Assembly (NCBI GenBank): GCA_029259595.1
Contig: JAJDEW010000073.1
Span: forward strand, 1-64,000
From: Planctomycetota bacterium
GTDB taxonomy: Bacteria > Planctomycetota > UBA1135 > GCA-002686595
Direction of reading: 5' to 3'
Length of the DNA stretch: 64,000 nucleotides
Part shown: positions 35,825 to 44,090 of the stretch, one piece after another
Layout of the letters: every line of letters starts with the position of its first letter
Position numbering within the stretch: position 1 is the stretch's first letter
Notes under the pieces: model-generated
The model's database searches: none
Told to the model about the DNA's origin: nothing
What the model saw: only the letters and a program-made list of their open reading frames with translations
Translations under genes and position numbers: made by a program

Positions 35825-37387
35825 ATGATGAATCCGCGCCTCCCTTCCCGTCCCTCGCTCCGCTTCCCGTCCCCTCGCGCGAGCTCAGTCGCCTGCCCGT
35901 GCCGTCGGCGGGGGCGCTGGCTCCGGCTCCCGTCGTTCGCGCTGGGGCTCGCGCTGCTCGTCGCGTCCGTCCCGCGCGCGGCCAGGCAGGACGGGGATGT
36001 GGATCCGAACGCGGGCGCGGAGGCTGCGCGCCAGCGCCCCAACATCGTCGTGATCCTGAGCGACGACCAATCCTTCGGTTCGCTCGGCGTCGCGGGTCAT
36101 CCGTGGCTGCAGACGCCGAACATGGATCGATTGGCGGCCGAGGGCGTGTGGTTTCGCAACGCCTTCGTCACGACCTCCCTGTGCTCGCCGTCGCGCGCGA
36201 CGTTCCTGACGGGGCAGTACGCGCGCGCGCACGGGATCGTGGAGAACAAGACGAAGCTCGAGGACGACGCGGTCACCTTCGCGAGCTTGCTCACCGCGGC
36301 GGGTTACGACACGGGCTTCTTCGGCAAGTGGCACCTCGGTGACTACCGGCGCGAGCAGATTCCCGGGTTTCGGCACTCGGCCAGCTTCCCGGGGCAGGGG
36401 CGCTACTTCGATCCGGTCTTTCAGGTCGACGGCGAGCGCGTGCCCAAGCGCGGTCACGCCGACGACTTGATCGCGGACTTCGCGGCCGACTTCGTTCAGA
36501 AGGAGCGCGAGGAGCCGTTCCTGGCCTTCGTCAGCTTCAAGGGGCCGCACGGTCCGTTGACGCCGGCCAAGCGCTTCGACAATCTCTACACCGAGGACGA
36601 GCTGCCCGCGCCGGTCAACCTCGCTTCGCTGCCGCCCTATCCGCTGCGGCTCGAGTGGCTCGAGCTCGCGCGCAAGGCCGAGGTGCCCTTCGAGGACTTC
36701 GAGCCGCCGCCGAACTGGGCCGACGGGCGCGAGCGGTACGTCTACGAGTACGAGAGCGGCACGTTCATGCTCGAGAGCTTGCGGGACTACTTCCGCTTGA
36801 TCACAGGCGTCGACGAGAACGTGGGCAAGATCCTCGCTGCGCTCGACGAGGCGGGGCTCGCGGAGGACACGTTCGTCTTCTACGCGTCGGACAACGGCCA
36901 CCACCTCGGCGAACACGGCCTCGGTAGCAAGGGCACGGCGTACGAGGAGTCGATGCGCACGGTCATGCTCTTGCGCTATCCGCGACTCGGCTTGAAGGGT
37001 GCGCGCTCCGACGAGCTCGTGCTCAACGTCGATCTCGCTCCGACGATCCTCGACTACGCCGGCGTCGCGATTCCCGCGACGATGCGGGGTCGGTCGTGGC
37101 GTTCGATCCTCGAGGGCGAAGACGGGCCGCTGCGCGAAGACTTTCTCTACGAGTACTACCGTCACCCCAAGATCGCGATCCCGTCCAGCATCGCCGTGCG
37201 CACGCGCACCGACAAGCTCGTGCTCTACCCCGGCCACCCGGAGTGGACCGAGCTCTTCGACCTCGCTCGGGATCCACACGAGATGACGAACCTCGTGGAC
37301 GACCCCGGCCATGCCGAGCGGCTCGAAGCGTTGCGCAAGCGCCTGGCCGAGCTCGAGAAAGAGCTCGGGCCGCGTCCGCAGCAGTGA
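35825..37387 (+). CDS. formylglycine-type sulfatase, exported
   Basis: 520 aa (ATGATG start, either Met possible). A basic N terminus and hydrophobic stretch (FALGLALLVASVPRAA) form a long signal peptide. PF00884 features are complete: RPNIVVILSDDQSFGSLG (metal Asp pair), C120-S-P-S-R followed by ATFLTGQYARAHG (canonical formylglycine motif), FFGKWHLGD, and YASDNGHHLGEHGLGSKGTA. Unlike the three sulfatase-like proteins at the left end, this one has the Cys to be oxidised by a formylglycine-generating enzyme, which is not in the window. It probably removes sulfate from a sulfated polysaccharide or similar ester. A secreted esterase gene follows after 95 nt. Confidence 0.92.
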   Translation: MMNPRLPSRPSLRFPSPRASSVACPCRRRGRWLRLPSFALGLALLVASVPRAARQDGDVDPNAGAEAARQRPNIVVILSDDQSFGSLGVAGHPWLQTPNMDRLAAEGVWFRNAFVTTSLCSPSRATFLTGQYARAHGIVENKTKLEDDAVTFASLLTAAGYDTGFFGKWHLGDYRREQIPGFRHSASFPGQGRYFDPVFQVDGERVPKRGHADDLIADFAADFVQKEREEPFLAFVSFKGPHGPLTPAKRFDNLYTEDELPAPVNLASLPPYPLRLEWLELARKAEVPFEDFEPPPNWADGRERYVYEYESGTFMLESLRDYFRLITGVDENVGKILAALDEAGLAEDTFVFYASDNGHHLGEHGLGSKGTAYEESMRTVMLLRYPRLGLKGARSDELVLNVDLAPTILDYAGVAIPATMRGRSWRSILEGEDGPLREDFLYEYYRHPKIAIPSSIAVRTRTDKLVLYPGHPEWTELFDLARDPHEMTNLVDDPGHAERLEALRKRLAELEKELGPRPQQ

Positions 37388-37482
37388 CCACGGCGGGCGC
37401 CGACGCGGCTCGCGCGCACGGCGCGACCGGGGATTCCGGAAGGGAGTGAGTCCGCGCAGCCGGCCGCGGCATCCTGGTTCCC

Positions 37483-38844
37483 ATGCAAGTCGCGCTCGTC
37501 CTCCCGTGCCTCACGTTCGTTCACGCTTTCGTTTTCGGGCTCGCGGTCGGAGAGGACGATCCGCTCGAGCGCTTTCTCGAGGCCTCGAGCCGATCCGCGG
37601 CCGAGGCCCTGGTCGCCGACGTCCTCGCGACCGAGCACGACTTCGAGACGCTGCTCGCGCGCCTGCGAGCCGGACGCGACTACGCGGCCGACGTGCCGAG
37701 GGGCAAGCACTTCCAGACGCGGACGATCGCGGGACGCGAGCATCACGTCATGTTGCAGGTTCCGGTGGACTACGACCCGAAGCGGAGCTACGGGATCCGC
37801 TTCGACCTGCACGGCGGGATGGGGCAGCCGGAGTGGAAGGAGGCGGACGGGAGCTGGTCGCCCGGGTACGCGGCGATCGACGAATACCACGCGTCGATCC
37901 TGACCGTGCTGCCGGCCGGCTGGTGGGATTCGATGTGGTGGGAGGCCAGCCAGGTCGATCACTTCCGCGCGATCCTGGACGACGTGAAGCGGACCTACAA
38001 CATCGACGAGAACCACGTGGTCTTCGTCGGTGGGTCGGACGGTGCGGTCGCGTTGTGGTTCTACGCGATGCGCGAGCCGACGCCGTGGCTCGGCTACGCG
38101 GGTTGGGTCGGGTTCCCAGCGCGCTTGACCAGCCGCGAGCTACGCGCCGACGGTCAGCTGCACCTCTCCAATCTGAATGGCCAGCGCTTCTTTCTCGTCA
38201 ACGGCGTTAAGGATCGGATCATCGCGATCGACGTCGTGCGCGAGTACCTCGAGCTCTTTCGTACGCGGACCGACGCCGAGATCGACGCCCGCGAGCACGC
38301 GAAGGACGGTCACTCCTTCAAGCTGACCGAAGACGAGGAGAGCACCTTCGTCGAGCTGCTCTTTCGCTCGCGTCGCGATCCGTTTCCCGATCGACTGGAC
38401 TGGGCTACCGAGCGCACGGACCGCTACAACCGGCGCGCCTGGCTCGAGATCACTGGGCTCGATCCCGCTGCGCCAATCGATACCGAGAACATCCTGCCAC
38501 GCATCTACGGTCGTAACGTGCCGCGCACGAAGCCGCCCGAACCGGTTCCCTTCGGTCGGGTCCGACTCGAGCGTCTCGACAACCTCGTGCGTGCGCGGAC
38601 GAGCGGCGGAGTTCGTTCCTTTCGACTCCTGCTCGCGCCCGACGAGTTCGATTTCGATCAGGACATCACGGTCGAGGTCGACGGCGAGATCCGCTTCCAG
38701 GGCCGCGTCGCCCGCGACCGCGAAGTGCTCCTGCGTCGCTTCGCCCAGGATTGCGATCGCACCGCCCTGATCGCGGCCGAGCTCGAGGTCGAACTTCCTC
38801 CGGCGGCCGGTGCTTCGGAGCGTCCCCGTTCCGGGGGCCGCTGA
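37483..38844 (+). CDS. secreted alpha/beta-hydrolase (esterase-like)
   Basis: 453 aa with an N-terminal signal peptide (MQVALVLPCLTFVHAFVFGL). The hydrolase core shows an oxyanion stretch (IRFDLHGGMGQ), a nucleophile elbow VGGSDGAVALW (G-x-S-x-G, Ser ~aa 185) and a late His in HAKDGHSFKL (~aa 277), consistent with a Ser-Asp-His triad of the phospholipase/carboxylesterase type. The last ~120 aa are a beta-rich extension. It follows the Cys-type sulfatase in the same direction and could act on the same external substrate, which is an inference. It is convergent with the glycosyltransferase gene. Confidence 0.75.
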   Translation: MQVALVLPCLTFVHAFVFGLAVGEDDPLERFLEASSRSAAEALVADVLATEHDFETLLARLRAGRDYAADVPRGKHFQTRTIAGREHHVMLQVPVDYDPKRSYGIRFDLHGGMGQPEWKEADGSWSPGYAAIDEYHASILTVLPAGWWDSMWWEASQVDHFRAILDDVKRTYNIDENHVVFVGGSDGAVALWFYAMREPTPWLGYAGWVGFPARLTSRELRADGQLHLSNLNGQRFFLVNGVKDRIIAIDVVREYLELFRTRTDAEIDAREHAKDGHSFKLTEDEESTFVELLFRSRRDPFPDRLDWATERTDRYNRRAWLEITGLDPAAPIDTENILPRIYGRNVPRTKPPEPVPFGRVRLERLDNLVRARTSGGVRSFRLLLAPDEFDFDQDITVEVDGEIRFQGRVARDREVLLRRFAQDCDRTALIAAELEVELPPAAGASERPRSGGR

Positions 38845-38853
38845 CGGCCGAGC

Positions 38854-40635
38854 CTACTCGTACAACGCGAGCCAGACCCACTCCGGCAGCCGCCGGTTCT
38901 GGTACGCGTGCACGGGTTCGAGGTAGTGCTCGGTCAGCCACACGGTGCCGGCCACGTTCGTGACGCAGACCAAGGTCAAGACCGCCGCGACGAGCTTGCG
39001 GCGCCAGCCGTCGCGACTGTCCCAGGCCAGGACGGCGAGCGTGATCGCGACGGGCAAGAGCGGCAGGAAGTGCCGCAGCCACAGCGGGGCGCGCACGGCG
39101 AGCAGCATGACGAGGTAGAAGACGCCCAGGGCGAGGACGATCCCCACCGGCTGCGGCCGACCCTTCAGGCGCGCGAAACACCAGGCGAGGGGCAGGAGCT
39201 GAACGAGCCCGCCGAAGGCTGCCGCGAAGTGCAGGAGCGTGAAGTCCGTGTGGTAGTTCGCGGCCTTCTCGAGCATGAGCCGCACGTTCTGTTGCCAACC
39301 GAACGCGAGGAAGAGGGACCCGTAGGCGAGGCAGGGGAGCAGCACGACGAAGAGCAGCGTGCGGACGATGGCGCTCGGTCTCCAGGCGCCTGCGCGCCAG
39401 CGCTCGACAACGACGAGTGCTCCAGCGAAGAAGAGCACCAGCGCCGGCCCCTGGGGCCGCGCGACGAGGTGCAGGAACATGACGAGCGCGAGGCCGAGTC
39501 CGTTCGCGCGGCTCGGAGGTTCCGCCTCTTGCGAGCGGCCCGCTGCGGGCGCCGGTCCGAGCCGCACGAGCACGAGCTCGAGCGAGGCGAGCACCAGGAA
39601 GAGCCCGAAGCCGTCCGTGATCGGCCGTCCGAAGGTGCGTAGCGCGGCGTGGTGACAGGCGAGCAAGGTGACGCCCCACAGCGCCGCGCGATGCGACAGC
39701 GCGAGACGTCGGCGCAGGAGGCGATAGAACAAGAGCAGGCCGAAGAAGCCCGCGAGCGCCTCCAGCTCGACGTAGGCGGCCCGAACCGGCACGCCCAAGG
39801 CCACGAAGGGCGCGAGCAAGGCCGGCACGCCCGCGTTGTGCGTGTGCGGATAGCCGCGGTACCAGGACTCGATCGCCGGCCGCGCCTCCGGTTCGGTCAG
39901 CCACCGGGCGAGCTGCGTCGCGCTCTTCGCGTAGCCGTCGGCGTCGAGCTGGGCGTTGTTCGTGCGGCAGTTCTGGTCGTAGAAGAGCACGCTCGTCACG
40001 AGCGCGAGCAAGGCGAGGCCGCAGAGATAGGCGCCGGTCGCCCGCTCGCGGCGTCGCACGAGGAGAAAGCCCGGCAACACGAGCAGCCACAGCGGCAGGA
40101 GCACGCGCGCCGGCTGTGCCACGTCGAAGGCCAAGAGCGGACCGGCCGCTTCGTTCGCGACCGGCTCGTCGAGAGCGACGTTCGCCAGGCCGCGGTAGGT
40201 GGCGCCGTCGTAGTCCGGCTGAAGCGCGGCGAAGTGCAGCGCGGGTGCGCGTGTCGGATCGTACTCGTGGGCTCGCACGCGTAACACCAGCCGGCGCGCC
40301 ATGTCCGACGGTGTCGCAAGGTCGAGCCGCACGAGCTGCGGGCGTTCGACGACGGCGCTGGCGAGCACGCGTCCCGTCTCCCGCTCGGCGACTTCCAGCG
40401 CCAGCTCACGGCCGTCGGACCACGCGCGCACCGGGAGCTCGATCCGGCTCGGCGTGACCTCCGGCAGGTCGAAGGCGAAGTCGAGCGGATGGCTCGCGGT
40501 CACCGCCACCGCCGGCACGTTGGCGAGACGGTAGCGCACGTATACGGGCCGCGGCATGAAGCTCGCCGCGAGCCAAGCGACCAGGGCGATCGACAGGACG
40601 ACGAAGGCGCCAACCGCGCCGACCGTGCGGTTCAA
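38854..40635 (-). CDS. polytopic GT-C-like membrane protein
   Basis: 593 aa from a TTG that overlaps the TGA of the upstream gene (TTGA). One N-terminal helix, then a soluble beta-type domain (aa ~30-170), then about ten hydrophobic helices from LLPLWLLVLPGFLLV on, ending VLTLVCVTNVAGTVWL. An extracytoplasmic loop with DQNCRTNNAQLDADGYAK and RGYPHTHNAGVPALLAPF is placed as in GT-C glycosyltransferases (acidic residue after the first core helix). No exact family is recognised. Coupling to a lipoprotein of the alkaline phosphatase fold suggests joint work on an envelope glycan or glycolipid. Confidence 0.7.
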   Translation of the reverse strand: MNRTVGAVGAFVVLSIALVAWLAASFMPRPVYVRYRLANVPAVAVTASHPLDFAFDLPEVTPSRIELPVRAWSDGRELALEVAERETGRVLASAVVERPQLVRLDLATPSDMARRLVLRVRAHEYDPTRAPALHFAALQPDYDGATYRGLANVALDEPVANEAAGPLLAFDVAQPARVLLPLWLLVLPGFLLVRRRERATGAYLCGLALLALVTSVLFYDQNCRTNNAQLDADGYAKSATQLARWLTEPEARPAIESWYRGYPHTHNAGVPALLAPFVALGVPVRAAYVELEALAGFFGLLLFYRLLRRRLALSHRAALWGVTLLACHHAALRTFGRPITDGFGLFLVLASLELVLVRLGPAPAAGRSQEAEPPSRANGLGLALVMFLHLVARPQGPALVLFFAGALVVVERWRAGAWRPSAIVRTLLFVVLLPCLAYGSLFLAFGWQQNVRLMLEKAANYHTDFTLLHFAAAFGGLVQLLPLAWCFARLKGRPQPVGIVLALGVFYLVMLLAVRAPLWLRHFLPLLPVAITLAVLAWDSRDGWRRKLVAAVLTLVCVTNVAGTVWLTEHYLEPVHAYQNRRLPEWVWLALYE

Positions 40636-42908
40636 GGGTGCCCCGCTCGACGCAGCGGCCAGGGCGCGAGCTCGAGGCTCGCAGGCACCGCGATCCCCAG
40701 GAGCGTGAGCAAGGTCGGCGCGACCTGGCGCAGCTCGGGTCGGTCACCGAAGTCGAAGGCGCGGTTCGAGACGACGAAGCCCTCGACGAGCTCGCTCGCG
40801 ACCGACTCGTGGCAGCCGGACCAGCGACTCGCGTTGACGCGCACGACCGGTCCCGGGCCGCCGTCGGCCGCGAGCCCGATGCTGCCGCTCGTGGCGTCCC
40901 AACCGGCGCGGTAACCCGCCGCGAAGCCGACCACGAGGTCGGGCAACTCGTCCGCGTAGGGGCCGCCGGACCAGTTGCGCGGCATGTCGACCGTCTCGAC
41001 GAAGCGCGCGCCGGTCGCAGGATCGGTCGCGGCCAGGAGCTTCGCGCGCAGCTCCTCGAGCAGCGCGCCGCGCTCGCGTGGCGCGACCTGGCCCGCGGGT
41101 TCGCGGCCCGCTTCGTTCAGCCAGAGCGCGCCGAAGCCGAGCGAGTAAGCGCGCGTCGCCTGCCAGTCGACGAAGCCCAGCGCCTTCGTCGACGGTACCG
41201 GTGCGCGCAGCGCGAGGTAGCCGTTGTGCGTCAGCCAGGCGTTCAAGTCGACGCCCTGGCGAAAGCTCTCGAAGCCGTGCGTCGACACGACCAGCAAGGA
41301 ATCGTCGGGAGCGAGGGACGCCGCCACCTCGCCGACGAAGCGGTCGAGCTCGCGCTCCATGCGCTCGACCACGTCCCGCGCTGCGATCCGCTCTCCGAAG
41401 AAGCGAACGACGCGCTCCGCCTCCAGCGGGTCGTGCAGCGGATGCCCCGGATCCTCGACGCGCCCCAGCATGTGCCGCAGGTGGTCGAGACCGTCGAGGC
41501 ATCCGATCACGAGCCGCGCGTCGCCGGCCAGCGCCGCGCGCACGAGCTCCGTATCCGTACGCAGGCCCTGTTCCGCGCTCTCGACCAGGGTCGCGAGCTC
41601 GACGACTTCGTCCTTGTACGGCATCGTCGCCGTGGCCCAACCATAGGTGGCGAACGAACCCGCGCTGGCCGCGAGCTCGAGCGCGAACGAAGCCGGGCTC
41701 GAGACCGAGCGCCAGGGTGGCGGCTCGGCGGCGGGGTCGAGGTCGAGCCTCAGGACCAGGAGCCGGACCCAGGGTTCGAGGGCGAGCAGCTTGATCCGCG
41801 TGCGCGTCGCGAGCGCGAGCTCGGGCATCAGCTCGAAGTCGACCTGGAAGGGCTGCGACCAGTCGCCGACGGCGAGACTCTGGCTCGTTCCGTCGAGCGT
41901 CACGACCGCGCGCGCGCCGCTGCGCTCGACAAAGAGCGGGGCCCGCAGGGGTTCACGCGCGCGCGCCAGCGTTTCGCCGAGCTCGCGCTTCTCGCGCGCC
42001 AGCGAGACGGACCGCGCGTCGGACAGTCCCGGATCGGCCAGACTGCGCTCGAGCTCGTCGATGCGCCGCGCGAGTCGGTCGAGGAGCCAGACGTTGGTCG
42101 GTCCGGGCAGGGCCGTGCGCGCGAGCCCGCCGTGCAGGCGCAGGGGGAGGATCGTGCCGGCCGTCGGCGTCGCGCGACCGCCGCTCGCAGCGGAGTCCTC
42201 CGCCCCGCCCTCGGCCGGATCCTCGGAGTACAACCACCACGCACCCAGCGCACCGGTCGCGTCGGTGTTGCCGGCACCATGCAAGAGGCGCAGTCCCTCG
42301 ACGTCGGGCCGGCCCTCGGCCAGCGGTCCGCGCACGACGGTCGTCGAGGCGCCCCCACGCGCCGCGAGCTCCCAGACGAAGGGGCCGTCGAAGCGGCTCC
42401 GCAGGACCGCCACGGCCGTCGGCAGGTTCGGATCGTCGCGCCCGAGCTCCGCGGGTGTCCAGGTGTGGGGGTCGAAGGAGCCGAAGGCGGGCGTCGGCGT
42501 CCCGAAGGCGAGCGAGCGGCGCAGGAACGAGGCGATTCCGTTCGAGGCCGGACCGCGGCCCGAAAAGAGCTGCGCTGCCAGGGCCGGCTCCTCGCTCGAG
42601 CCGCGCGCCAGGAGCCGGCTCGCCGTCCCCCGGGCCGCGAGCGCGGTGAGCCCCGGCCAGTGACCGCCGTCCAAAGCGGCCTCGAGCCGTTCGGCGTCGA
42701 GTCCCCCGATCGCGAGCAGCACGACGCGACCGGAGCGCGTCGAGGTCGTCGTCGTCCGCTCGCCCGCAGCGCGCGAACCGGGCGCAGCGGCCCGATCGTG
42801 CGCGCGCGGAACGGACCAGGACGCCCGACACGCGGCGAGCGCACAGACCAGCGTGAGTCCCGCGAGCCAACGCCGCGGCCCGCGGACGTGGAGGGCCGCT
42901 CGGGACAT
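40632..42908 (-). CDS. alkaline-phosphatase-superfamily (phosphodiesterase-like) lipoprotein
   Basis: 758 aa from the ATG at 42906-42908. The signal peptide ends ...VCALAAC (Cys 27), a textbook lipobox. The fold is that of type I phosphodiesterases/nucleotide pyrophosphatases: VVLLAIGGLDAERLEAALDG, then PALAAQLFSGRGPASNGIAS around the nucleophile site, IGCLDGLDHLRHMLGRVEDP (metal-binding D...H) and VVSTHGFESFRQGVDLNAWL. Two usual ligands look altered: no Thr/Ser stands clearly at the nucleophile position (SSEEP precedes), and the SDHGF motif reads STHGF. It may therefore be a diverged or inactive member. The next gene overlaps it by 4 nt. Confidence 0.75.
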   Translation of the reverse strand: MSRAALHVRGPRRWLAGLTLVCALAACRASWSVPRAHDRAAAPGSRAAGERTTTTSTRSGRVVLLAIGGLDAERLEAALDGGHWPGLTALAARGTASRLLARGSSEEPALAAQLFSGRGPASNGIASFLRRSLAFGTPTPAFGSFDPHTWTPAELGRDDPNLPTAVAVLRSRFDGPFVWELAARGGASTTVVRGPLAEGRPDVEGLRLLHGAGNTDATGALGAWWLYSEDPAEGGAEDSAASGGRATPTAGTILPLRLHGGLARTALPGPTNVWLLDRLARRIDELERSLADPGLSDARSVSLAREKRELGETLARAREPLRAPLFVERSGARAVVTLDGTSQSLAVGDWSQPFQVDFELMPELALATRTRIKLLALEPWVRLLVLRLDLDPAAEPPPWRSVSSPASFALELAASAGSFATYGWATATMPYKDEVVELATLVESAEQGLRTDTELVRAALAGDARLVIGCLDGLDHLRHMLGRVEDPGHPLHDPLEAERVVRFFGERIAARDVVERMERELDRFVGEVAASLAPDDSLLVVSTHGFESFRQGVDLNAWLTHNGYLALRAPVPSTKALGFVDWQATRAYSLGFGALWLNEAGREPAGQVAPRERGALLEELRAKLLAATDPATGARFVETVDMPRNWSGGPYADELPDLVVGFAAGYRAGWDATSGSIGLAADGGPGPVVRVNASRWSGCHESVASELVEGFVVSNRAFDFGDRPELRQVAPTLLTLLGIAVPASLELAPWPLRRAGHP

Positions 42909-43457
42909 GCAGCGAATGATCGAGCCTCGGCCGACGTCCGTCAACCGCCGCGCAGGAGCGCGCCCGCTCGGAGCGACCCGGTCGCACGTGGTTTGCAGCG
43001 ACGACCCGCGCGCTCCGACTCGGACTCCTGACAAGGTCAGCGCGGCGTACCGCAGCGCTTCGAAACGGCAGGGTGCGCTCGTTCCGCGTGCGCGCGCCGT
43101 CGCGCCATTCTTCTGCAACGGAAAGGCTTTCGCGGTGCCACGACGAGCGTTTCGCGAGGTGTCGACGCGCTGCACGGGTGCGCCGCGCACGATTGGCCGC
43201 TCAGCGTGCGCGCACCGCGCGCGTTGCATGCCGGGAAAGCGTAGGAGTGTGCAAAAAGGACGGGCTCGCGCAATCCGTCGCGAAGGCCGGGATTACGAGG
43301 ATTTCATGGGGTTCCCCGCGGTTTCATGGGAACCTTCGCCCTCCTCGTCCCACTGAAGAGTCCGACCGTACGCCGCACCGAGAGTTCGACCGCGCGTCCC
43401 CCGCGGACCTGCGCCCCCCTTCCGAAATCCGAGCTCTCCCCTTCCGCAGGAGGACCC
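42909..43457. other. divergent intergenic region between phosphodiesterase and sigma/kinase genes
   Basis: No gene of convincing composition; open frames on both strands lack any family signature. It must hold promoters in both directions. Short T-runs and a direct repeat TTTCATGGG (around 43306 and 43323) are seen. The sigma gene's start is marked by a clear AGGAGG. Confidence 0.35.
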
Positions 43458-44078
43458 ATGGCCCCGCCGCTCGAGCACGATCCAGCTTCCATGGACACCC
43501 GCGTTTCGAACGATCCGTTGATCACGCAGCTCGTGCGCAGCGTGCCGAAAGACGCGCAATCCGCGCGCGACCTCCTGCCGCTCGTGTACGACGAGTTGCG
43601 GCGCTTGGCGCGCCGACGGCTCGCGCATCTGCAGCCGGGCCAAACTTTGCAGGCCACGGCGCTCGTGCACGAGGCCTGGATCCGCGTCATCGGCGAGGCC
43701 GACCCGCAGTGGGACTGCCGCGCACACTTCTTCGGAGCCGCGGCCAAAGCGATGCGCAACATCCTGGTCGAGCAGCACCGCAAGAAGAAGAGCTTGAAGC
43801 GCGGCGGGGATCGTCTGCGCGTCGACGAAGAAGAGGCGTCGCCCGTCACGATCGACCCGCCGGTGGACGACCTCCTGGCGCTCGACGGGGCGCTGAAGCG
43901 GCTCGAAAAGAAGGATCGCATCAAGGCCGAGGTCGTGATGCTGCGCTTCTTCACGGGCCTTTCGATGCCCGAGGTGGCCGAGGTCCTGCAGTTGCCCTTG
44001 ACCCGGGTCGAGCGCGAATGGCGCTTTACGCGTTCCTGGCTCCAGCGCGAAATGGCGGGCACACCGCTCGCCGTCTGA
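43458..44078 (+). CDS. ECF-like sigma factor of the PF07638/TIGR02999 type
   Basis: 206 aa from the ATG at 43458, 5 nt after AGGAGG; the longer frame upstream is discarded. The segment LLPLVYDELRRLARRRLAHL, QPGQTLQATALVHEAWIRV and HFFGAAAKAMRNILVEQHRK is the hallmark of the TIGR02999 sigma family, common in planctomycetes and acidobacteria. Region 4: AEVVMLRFFTGLSMPEVAEV, LTRVEREWRFTRSWLQREM. A Ser/Thr kinase starts 12 nt after the stop, the standard partner of this family, so kinase-controlled activity is likely. Confidence 0.92.
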   Translation: MAPPLEHDPASMDTRVSNDPLITQLVRSVPKDAQSARDLLPLVYDELRRLARRRLAHLQPGQTLQATALVHEAWIRVIGEADPQWDCRAHFFGAAAKAMRNILVEQHRKKKSLKRGGDRLRVDEEEASPVTIDPPVDDLLALDGALKRLEKKDRIKAEVVMLRFFTGLSMPEVAEVLQLPLTRVEREWRFTRSWLQREMAGTPLAV

Positions 44079-44090
44079 GCCGCCGCTTTC

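Noticed and set aside
42853-43356. 167-codon plus-strand open frame between the phosphodiesterase and sigma genes
   Set aside because: Arg/Ala-rich, no ribosome site, overlaps the 5' end of the lipoprotein gene on the other strand and shows no family resemblance.
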